Of a stretch of 64,000 bases of DNA, positions 54,971 to 64,000 are shown piece after piece. Location: NCBI GenBank assembly GCA_021904315.1, contig CM038925.1, positions 2,501 to 66,500 on the forward strand, given 5' to 3'. A model generated the notes under the pieces. That model saw nothing but the letters and a program-made list of their open reading frames with translations. It was not told the DNA's origin and did no database searches. Position 1 is the first letter of the stretch, and each line of letters opens with the position of its first letter. The stretch is from Sphagnum magellanicum (lineage: Eukaryota > Streptophyta > Sphagnopsida > Sphagnales > Sphagnaceae). The translations under genes and the position numbers were made by a program.

Positions 54971-56187
54971 AATAAAATCAACAAAAATCCAAGTGGTTAT
55001 TAACATTTTCAAGTGGTTTTTCTTTTTTCTTTTTGTTTTTTTGTCCTTGTTCTACAAATTCAAAGTTCCAAATTTTTTTTATGTCCACTTTATGATGTCA
55101 CCAAAATGGCGATGATAATCCATAGGAAGATTTAACCAAATATTGCTATGAGCTAAATAATGAAAGTATTTTTTAGAAACAATATTTCTATATTTTCGGG
55201 TAACTACTTGAATCGGGTATGAAATCTAGCGATTTTTCTTAAATTATGGTCAAATTATGGCTAGATTGAAGATCTAAAAATAACACTTGATTTTAGCCCT
55301 TTTAATTATTTTCAATAGCTCTTTCTAGCTAATATATAGCTGGCCAAAAAAAACATTGCAAGTGGTAACACAAACTTTCCAATGAAACTACAAATTATAT
55401 GATTCCCACTTTTTAGGTGACACCAAAATTGGCAAAAGCATAGTATAATTGCCTAATTTTGGGTAATGGACAAATCCCAAGTTTTGGGTCATGCAATTGG
55501 CAAATTAGCATAAAACTAGAGATGTAAAGTTTTGTCATTTATTTAGTGAACTAACATTTATTAACCAAACTTAAGTTTGTCATTTAGTCATTAATTTTTG
55601 TCTTAATTTTCATTGAATACCATTTGTAGCAAACAAGCAACATAGATTAATTACTAAAAAAAATATTTTGTTGTTTTACGAAATTATGAACTCAAAATTG
55701 GGTGACATTAAAAAAGGAAAAAAAATTCATGAGTTTTCATCTTTTATTAGTGGATATGCTTGAAGTGTCAAAACATTTTAAAATAAAGATCGGCACAAAA
55801 GCGAGTCAAAACATTTAAAATTAGAGATTTGACACAAAAATGGCTACCTACTATAGTAATTGTTATGTCCTTTACCAATTTTCAACAAAGTGCTTTAGGT
55901 TTTTTTTTTGTCTTTCACTTGATGAACAATGGTCTCACAAAGCTTCAATTGTCCAATTATAGTAGAACAAACCATGATTAGTTATATTGTTTAATTCCCA
56001 CCCAACATCACCCTTGCTTCAATAGTGAGAATTTTTTTCTTTGTTTGTAGCTTTGCAATCTTTTTGTTTTGGTTGTTGTCACATGTAAGAAGAGGCCATA
56101 GTTGAAGACTTGTTATTTTGCCACACAAATTTGTGAAACAAGGGATGCAAAGTTATAATCTTGCACAATATTTTTGGTTTGCAATAC

Positions 56188-57363
56188 ATGGAATTTGAGT
56201 TCAATTTTTTGTTCTTCCTTGTTGGGGTATTTGGATTGCTAATTTGCTTCATAATGATCTTTCCAAAAGCAACATCAAGGCCCCCTAGACCACCATGTTG
56301 GCCCATTGTTGGATCTTTATTTTACTTGAGCAAAATCCCATGTCGATGCATGGTAGAACTTGCAAAGAAGTATGGACCAATTATGTACTTGCGTTTGGGA
56401 TAATTGAATTACATTGTGATTTCAAATGCTAAAATGGCCATGGAGGTATTGAAAATTCATGATGCAAACTTTGCATCTAGGCCTCAATCACTTGTAGGCA
56501 AATATGCAAGTTATGATAACTCTGACATCATTTTTTCAAAGTTGGGAGATCATTGGCGCCAACTTTGCATGATATGTGCTAATGAATTCTTCACACAAGC
56601 ACAATTCAAGACATTTCAACCTAGGCGCCAAGAGGAAACAAGTTATACGGTGGAACACATCACCAAACATAGCCAAGAAGGGAAACTCTTGGAAATGAGG
56701 CCTATTTTCCATTGATTACCAAGCAATAACATTTGTCAAAAATTATTTGGCCAATGTCATGAGAAATCAAACAACATATTTGAAAACATATTGGAAGACT
56801 TTTTCAATGTTATAACAAACATCGCAAAAGTAGCAAGTATATTCAATGTTAGTGAACTCATACCAATCTTGAAATTGTTCGACTTGCAAGGTCTCAAAAG
56901 ACGTATGAAACACCTACAAAATCAGATGAAAAGTTTTCTTTCAAGAATATTGGAGGAGTATTGACAAGGAAACAAAATGGTCATTAATTCCATTACAAAA
57001 GACTTTGTTGAAATTTTATTGAATCTTGATGAAAAACTTGATGAAAGCTCAATCATGGGAGTTGTGATGGTACATGCACCCTATTCTACTCTAGTTGTTT
57101 TAACAAAATGTGTTGAGATACATTTTGTATGTTTGTCACAAGTTTGTGATTTTTTTAATTGTTGGCTCACTAAATGTTTATTAATTTTGATTAATAGGAT
57201 ATGCTTGTGGAGAACAACAAAAACAACTGCAAATGCTCTAGAATGGGCACTAAGTGAATTCATATTCCACCCTGAAATGATGATGAAGGCACAACAAGAA
57301 CTCACATCTTTCCCATCTCTCTCCCATCATTCATTGTTCATGTTGTGGGAAATGGCAAGATAA
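56188..57363 (+). pseudogene. Cytochrome P450 relic, N-terminal half to I-helix
   Basis: Plant microsomal P450s are ER-anchored haem monooxygenases. From the ATG at 56188 one frame carries a membrane anchor (FLFFLVGVFGLLICFIMIF), a Pro-rich hinge (RPPRPPCWPIVGSLFYL), then ELAKKYGPIMYLRLG, FASRPQ and ILEEY. Stops interrupt it at TAA 56401-56403, TGA 56713-56715 and TGA 56962-56964. An intron of about 57060-57197 follows. The next exon carries the I-helix oxygen-binding region, here GTTKTTANALEWALSEFI-like with a small frameshift at its start. The ExxR and haem-Cys parts are absent. Likely a CYP71-clan type, but the subfamily cannot be told. Confidence 0.75.
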
Positions 57364-57864
57364 TTCACTTGGCAACAATCAAATTTTTTTTCAATTTTGT
57401 GATATAAAAAATTTGGCAAACTCTTTCCAAACAAATTTTAGCAAAATTATTTGAATTTACTGTAGAAAAACATGTTTTTCCAAAATTTCCTTTTTTTTCT
57501 TTGGTAAAGAAAATGACACTTTGTTGTCAAAAAGAAAATATTGGTTAACAATCAAACTTAGCCATAGTTGAACATTTCAAAACAATCACTCAAAGCATTG
57601 GGAATGAAGAACATGACAAAGTGTCACATCCCCAATCTGTTAACATGGTGCAACCAATAGCTGTAATGGATTATTCTTCAACTATCTTTATACAATTTAA
57701 GAAATAGAATGCTCTGAGTTGGCAAATTATAATATATATATTTTTGTAATGGTTTAGATGTTAACATTGAAATCAGACGTTTTGAAATAATCCACACAAG
57801 TTGGGTGTTGTTTTTTGTCCTTGGGAACGGGCTTGACTTAGCCATTACTAATAGCCTATCGATG
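57364..57864. other. AT-rich sequence after the P450 relic
   Basis: I see no K-helix ExxR or haem-binding FxxGxRxCxG motif in any frame here, so the P450 is truncated rather than merely interrupted. No other feature is visible. Confidence 0.5.
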
Positions 57865-58322
57865 AGAATCGACCAATGTTGGCCAAATATTGAATTTTTT
57901 TCATAACCACCTAATAGGTTTTGTTTTTTGAATTTATTTTGGACCCAATTAAGGTTATCAATATTCATATCAAAGTAATAACTCCAATTATCAATTTACC
58001 CAATTTTTGAATACTAATTAGTTATGCACGAGGTTAGGTTATCAAATAATCGATTGAAAATCACATTTTAACATGCTAGTTATACATTAATTATAGGATT
58101 TTTTTAAAATTATTTATTTTTGTTTTAATATCTTGTATCAATGATTTAATATTGATGACCTACATAGAAAATTAGGTCATCAAGATAGGTTATTAGATTT
58201 TTAAAATTAAATATTACACAATTATCAATTTAACAAATATCAAAAAAAATAGTAACCAACTAATAGGTTATTAATAATGGGGTTGATAACTAAGTCAAAA
58301 CTCAATAACTAGCCAACATGGG
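57865..58322. mobile_element. MITE family T, copy 2
   Basis: The left end ACCAATGTTGGCCAAATATT (followed by GAATTTTT) and the complement of the right end, CCCATGTTGGCTAGTTATTG (followed by AGTTTTGAC), form inverted ends of about 27 bp. The interior is rich in AGGTTATxA and TAATAACC-like words. The right end matches the left end of copy 1 at 48915, in the opposite orientation. Confidence 0.65.
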
Positions 58323-58959
58323 ATTGGACTAGTTTTGCCCATATCATGGTGCATTTTGGATGCCACTAAGGTACACATCATGTAAGTAGATAATGACCCC
58401 CCAAAATGTCTAACTATGATATGGATGACTACACCTAATGTTTATGCTTCCCAACTTTAGTACAGGTTATGTGATGTCCACATTAACAAGTGTCCAAATC
58501 AAGTGAAAATGTTTGGGTTGGTGTAAGGTAAAGTTGTGAGCCAATTGTTGACCCTTTCTTCTTAAGACTTTGGTTTTGCAATAATTTGAAAATGCATTGT
58601 ATGTAGTTGTTGCACACGATGGTTGGGGTTGAGAGTTTGAATACATACATACCTAGTAGGTCGCCTTTTTCCTTCCTAGCAGCCATGTATTTTTCATAGA
58701 AAATTGGTGAAATTTTCAACCAAATGCATGGATGCAACATGGTTTAGGGTTTCACGAATTCAATTCAATGGGATTTTTTTGACTACTTAATCAATTTCAC
58801 ATTTAGTCAAATAGGACAAAAAATGAACACCTCTAATAAAAAAACACAAATATGTTATCAATTGAGACATATAATTAAATAGGACATGTGATTATAAAAT
58901 TTGGAAAACAATATTATGTAAGTATATAGTTGATATTATACACATGTCGTAAATACATA
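58323..58959. other. AT-rich region without a gene
   Basis: A minus-strand frame (58483-58740) has no family or splice context. Nothing else is visible. Confidence 0.4.
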
Positions 58960-60600
58960 GGCAAGAAAAATAGGCTAAGGATGTAGGGTCGGTAAATAAA
59001 TAGATAATTGTTTTTTTGCATGAATTCCTAGGGTAGGTTTACATATATGTAGGGTGAGATAAGGTAGGTAGTTAGGTAGGGTAAAGTAATGACATACTAG
59101 CTAAATAGGGTAGGTAGATAGGGTAGGAATATTGTTTTCCCATATTTTATATGTATTGCCTTTCTGGATAGGAGTGTCAATCATCTATATAATTATTTTT
59201 AATCTATCCAATATTACAATGTGTCATATTGAATGAGTTGAAAAATAAAATTTATAATTAAAGGAGATATCCTATCAAAAAAATTACAAAAATATCAATA
59301 TTTTAGTGCAGGTTTTAATTCAATAAGATGAAATAACCATTTTGTAAAACATTAAATTCAATATCCATTATGTAAATTCAAATTAAATAATTAAAAAAAT
59401 TAAACCATAAAAATAAATTAAATTGTTAAAATTTGAGGACTTGGATAAATATTTTTATTTAATTTTATGTAAAATTAATTATAACATCTTTTGCATATTA
59501 ACCAAAGTAGAAATTATTAAATCTCATTTTTTTTTAAATTGTAAAAACTTTATCGAATTGTGTAGTTTATGACTAATTTTTATTAATGTCAAAAATAATA
59601 ATAATATTTTTTTCAATAAAAATAAATAAATATTTACCATCTACCACATAGTTTTAAAAAATGAAAAATTAATAGACTTGTAGGCACCTAAAAACAATCC
59701 ATGTAAAAAAGTAAGTAGGTAGGTAGATAGGTTGGTAAATAGTAAATAAGTGATAAGTTAGACATTGTATATAGGTCATAAGTAGGTAATTAGTAAGTAG
59801 ATGGGTAGGTGGGTAGTGCATGTGAAATTTTGGATTTGTAAAACAAGTTGAAAGAAACAACAAAAGTTAATTATTAACATGTGTTTGTATTTGTTAGATA
59901 CATTCAACTATATCTACAACTTAATTGTATGATGTTAAAATTTCATGTACACTTTTAAAATAAAGGTCAAATTTTTTTTGGTAATTTCCACTATTATTAT
60001 TATTATACTAAAAATGGTTTGATGATGCAATAATTGATTGAAAGGAAGGAAAAAAGGGTTAAAAATGGGCATTTAGTTCTTTTAGTAATTTGACAATTAT
60101 GGGTATTGTTTGCAAGATTCAACACACCATCTCTATAATAAGTAAAAAAAAAATTAATAATTCCATAATCATTTAATTGTCACAATATTCATGAAAAACT
60201 TTAGATTGAGAAGAAAATTCAAATGAATTTTCAAACCATGTAAATGTACCATATGCATTTGGTAATTCTCCTCACCCTTTAATCCCCCACTCCCCCCTTT
60301 TTTCCTTGGACATATTACATACAAGACGAAATTTCAATCTATCATTGCAATTCAAAAAACTACTAAATTTGTTTTGTTTGATGTTCTTTTACAAAGTGAT
60401 GTGGTGGTTTGATGGTGAAGACAATGGTTTGGAGTCAAAAAAATCAAGTTTCAATCCCCCATACCAACATATATATACCATGTGTTGTATATATATATGT
60501 AAATGTATAATACACATGTACAATATAGTTGGGTTGTGAATAGGTAGATAGGTGGCCATAGTGGGTAGGTAGGTGGGTAGATTGGTAGGTCTAGGTACCT
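58960..60600. repeat. GTAG/GTAGG-rich simple-repeat patches in AT-rich DNA
   Basis: Runs such as GGTAGGTAGTTAGGTAGG, AAGTAGGTAGGTAGATAGG and GTGGGTAGGTAGGTGGGTAG occur near 59040-59125, 59710-59820 and 60541-60600. They are separated by AT-rich sequence with poly-T runs. They are the complement of the CTAC-rich array at 5.5-6.1 kb. A (TA)n patch lies near 60470-60500. No gene is seen. Confidence 0.6.
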
Positions 60601-61644
60601 ACTTACATGACAGAAAAAACTATTTATTCATTTTTAAAATAATTTTTTTTGGGATGTATGGTTTTGATTAATTTGTTTCAATTACCCAAATATTTTGTTT
60701 GATTTTACCAATTAAAAAAACCACTAGTCAAGTTGAACATGTTCAAATCAACTTGTCCTAGATGACCAAGTGGTCATGTTGACCAAATGTTAGAATAAAT
60801 GGTTAAATTTGGTCTAATTTTCTAGTCAAATAAATTGTGATTTGTTTTAGTGAATCTTGCAGCCTATTATCATTAATGGCTATTGTATCAACATTAGTTT
60901 TCCATTTCAATACCTATTTTTTGATATTAACTACTAGTTATAGAGGTTATGGTAGGATTTAAAACCTTTATAGTAGCCTTATGCAATTTCAACTCCATTT
61001 CCAATAATTGAATGGGGACTCTAGTTCCTTTTGGCAAGAGTTGTCCTAAATCTCCTCCTACACTACTACATAGCTTTTTCCTTTGTCTCATCTTATCATT
61101 GTTGCAAGATTTTCACTTCTATTATTTGCATCCCTCAATTGGGCTTCCAATAGCCAATTTGAATCAGGTCCCCTACATGATGTATTGTAAAATGACTATT
61201 TCCTTCAATCCTTTTCACAATTAATGTTTAGGTGTGTTTATCAATAGCCCCAAGGTTTGATTGCAATGCTTAGATAACTAAAATTTAGCTATTGTAACCT
61301 CCATGATATTAACCTTCGCCAACTTTTTGGTAAGAACTTCTTTAGTACTAGCACATTGTTTTATTATAATTACGCCAAGTTTTGAGATTTGTTATTTTCA
61401 AGCTCCAAGTGAGCCTCCATTAATGTAGCATGCTCATAGTATTGTTTGGCCATTTTTTATGCATGTATTGATGTCCTAGCTCCTTGATTCATCCACCTTC
61501 TAGAACTTCATCTCTTGCATTTGAATAATGATAGTAGCAAATAGCTAAATCTAAATGTTGATATGTCAATAGAACTTATGATCATACCTAAATCATCTGG
61601 TAGTATTAGGAATGATATTGATGAAGGAGGGCCCAACGAAGATA
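60601..61644. other. AT-rich region without a gene
   Basis: A + strand frame (61012-61224) is Phe/Leu-rich with no recognisable domain. I see nothing else. Confidence 0.4.
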
Positions 61645-62200
61645 TCAAAGGTGTGTCCTATTTAACCTAGATGCCAAATAGGACATGGATGGTCCATACC
61701 TTGCTAAATTCTTCCTCATTAGTCTAACCCCTATTAAACTAATTGAAGGACTTATATTGAACATTGTTAGAACAACATTAGTTGGTGGGCTTGCTAATGG
61801 AGAAGATACTGTAGTGTTTGGTTCATTTGGTTTAGTACTTGGAATTTCCAAAGAGGTTAGGATTTGGGGTTTAGATGCTTGAATTGGTGCATACAACTTT
61901 AATACTATAGTAATGGCAATATCTAGTACATGTTTTCCAACCTCCATGGCCTCCTCTTATGGTGGTTCCTCTTCTTCAATACCCAAGGTTTATAATATTG
62001 ATATATTTTGTTCCTCCTCCTTTGGGAATTGTTCTATCAAGGCTTCTTTGAACATCTCCTTGCATGGAATAGGCTCCTTTTTGAATTTTTTAGAGTTGGG
62101 TCTAATAGCCAAACCAACCTTTTCTTTTTCAATTTCCTCTTAATAATGCACCTCATGTGCGAATAATCCAATAGGCTTAGGGGTTATGTAGAACCCTATG
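61645..62200 (-). pseudogene. Decayed minus-strand frame, possibly transposon-related
   Basis: A minus-strand frame can be followed from about 62200 to 61645 with three stops: EKEKVGLAIRPNSKKFKKEP, then CKEMFKEALIEQFPKEEEQ, then EVGKHVLDIAITIVLKLYAP and a Ser/Pro/Thr-rich end. The lysine-rich and then Pro/Ser-rich composition looks protein-like. No family is recognised. From 62201 to 63555 the DNA is AT-rich with no gene. Confidence 0.3.
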
Positions 62201-63555
62201 AATTTTTGTTTTTCTTGGAACCCTTTAATGTTGTTCTTAGTCTAACCTTAGGTATAGCAACCTTGGGTGAAGTTTGGTGCATCTGTTAAATGTAAACATA
62301 TTTAGGAATTTTAATAGTTTTGGACAGAAAACCAAAATTGGAAATCTAATTTGTATTGATTTTTACAATTGGTTTTGCAAATTTGATTAGTACCAATTTT
62401 ATACTGAAAATGATTTATCAATTTTAAACATTATTTTTAAAAACCAATTCTTAGAACTGGAAATGTGTAGATACATTTTTGATTGGAAGTTAATGATAAA
62501 TTAAAGAGATGATTTAAGGAATCTTGCCTTTCATTCAAAGTTCCATCATTTTTACTTTTTCTATTTAAGGGTCGGTTAATTTTGGAGCCCAACTATGTGC
62601 ATTTTTGTTTTAAACAATGTGTAGTTTCCACAATAATGGATTTGATGTAAAAATACATTCTAGAAACCAATTGCACATTTCTTTCTTTATGTTTTTGCGT
62701 TTCCATTTACATTTCTCTCCATAAAGTGTGTTTTTGAACTTACATTCAAGTTTTCTTTCAAGTTCTTATGCTTTCATTTTAAATTTAGTGTTTGTAGTGT
62801 TGCATTTGTTTGAAATTTGATGATGTATGTTCATTACTAGAAATTGTTCAAAACCAGAAATCTATTTGATATCGGAAGTAATTTTTCTATTGTAAGTGAC
62901 TATTTTATCATTTCCAAACTACATAAAAACTGAATTTATGTTCATATTCCACTAAAACTTCATGTCTACCATGTGGCCTTAACATTTAGTGACCATTCCA
63001 TGGATTGGTTTGGATGATTAAAACATGTCTTTAAGTGTTTTGAAAGATGGTTTAGGAACTATGTTTCACCACATAATTTTATCAATAAAGAATTAATAGG
63101 AATAACAATATTTGTTCAAATTGCTCCATATTTTAACCACATATAGAATAAAACATGTTTTATATGATGGCATAAATTTTCAATTTGATAAATCACCAGA
63201 TTTTGTGGAATTGATGTTAGAATCTTATTTTTTTTTCATAAAAAAGGTAGTGATATTAAGGACAATCAATTTTTTTTTTTAACAACAAAATTACATCCAA
63301 AGGTTTGGAAAGAAGTATAGGAGACATGGGTGCAAAAAAAAAGACATTTGATGTTTTTAATAGGTTTTTGGCACTCTAATGAAATTATGTCATTCAAGAA
63401 TTGTTTTATATTCTTGCATTCTTTTTTGGTTTATACTTGAACATGACATTCAAAATTTGTTCAATTGATTTGAATCATGCATTATAACACTTAAGGGTTG
63501 AAAACCTAAACATACATATCCCCTTTTCACTATTTAACATCTCAAAACATTCATT

Positions 63556-63993
63556 TTGCTTCAAGACTTAGGACATAGGACAAAAGGGTTCCTATTGTGG
63601 TACCCCATCAATGAATGCAACTTGAAATTAATCTTGCCAATCAATTGCCAGTTTTTTTTTGAGGAGTACAAGTTGATTAACAAAATTATTTATTATGTGA
63701 AAGATGAAGGCATAAACTTGTCTACAATAACAAATGTTTTTAAACAAATTGTTATTTGTGAAAAATTGGGGATATTGGCACCATTTGAAGGTGTTTGTTT
63801 TGGCCATGCCCTTTTTAAAGTTTGCCAATATGCCAATTCTAATGAGAAAGTAAGTTCAAGTTTGCAACTTGTGAACATCAAATATGCACAATTTTCAGTT
63901 GAAGCTTATATTACATGGCCAAAAAAATCAAGAAAATGAAGGGTAGAATGGACAAAAGCTTGTTTGGTTACAAGTTTGTGACCATGGAAACTA
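63556..63993 (+). pseudogene. hAT-like transposase fragment
   Basis: A 127-codon frame carries NKIIYYVKDEGINLSTITNV, then GVCFGHALFKVCQYANSNEK and a final ITWPKKSRK. This resembles the RNase-H-like middle part of hAT-type transposases as I remember them (V-K-D-E-G-x-N-L, then CFGHALxKxCQY). A TGA at 63937-63939 interrupts it, but the same frame continues RVEWTKACL, which also fits the family. The upstream BED finger and downstream dimerisation region are not in the window. A relic. Confidence 0.5.
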
Positions 63994-64000
63994 AGTAGAT

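Overview
The window looks like a chromosome end of a land plant. It opens with three CCCTAAA-type telomeric heptamers, the spliced genes have short plant-type GT-AG introns, and the recognisable gene relics are plant families: thylakoidal processing peptidase, KAS I, PARP1, a SWI2-type Snf2 helicase, RabH/Rab6 and a plant P450. A TPR-CHAT gene of this kind would fit a seed-free plant, but I cannot name the species. The sequence is mostly AT-rich, repeat-rich and gene-poor.

Layout. 1-20 kb is subtelomeric. A 2.85-kb unit with ~147-bp inverted ends abuts the telomeric repeats. Two repeat blocks (A, with runs of AAAAGTAAC; B, with GGGGGGTAGGTCACTT) recur at 0.2-1.6, 14.2-14.8, 15.6-16.5 and 17.5-19.8 kb, and most B copies end in CCTAAA motifs. 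Inside this zone, 9.5-12.9 kb holds fragments of at least three and probably four unrelated genes with introns kept. 20.2-28.8 kb is the only clearly healthy genic island: an intronless 254-codon gene of unknown family, then an eight-exon TPR-CHAT caspase-like protease of 1,217 codons whose model stays in frame throughout. 28.8-33.7 kb is AT-rich with a MITE nested in an older repeat. 33.7-37.5 kb has two truncated relics head to head: a plastid signal peptidase (-) and a cytosolic 5'-nucleotidase of the HAD-IG family (+). 38.3-39.5 kb has CT/CA repeats and an S-protein-homologue-like secreted protein with a frame break. 41.1-48.2 kb has a fold-back element, a DUF3754-like gene with one in-frame stop and a PARP1 N-terminal relic (-). 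48.9-64 kb is AT-rich with MITEs, GTAG-rich arrays, a broken P450 and a hAT-like transposase relic.

Main themes. Nearly every relic carries stops at positions where relatives have Trp, Arg or Gln, which is what C-to-T (or G-to-A) transitions produce; this suggests decay of methylated DNA. The relics keep exon-intron structure, so they came from genomic DNA, not reverse transcripts. The intact TPR-CHAT gene and its small neighbour are the best candidates for a working, little-described system; a functional link between them is only a hypothesis. All family calls were made by reading translations, without database searches.
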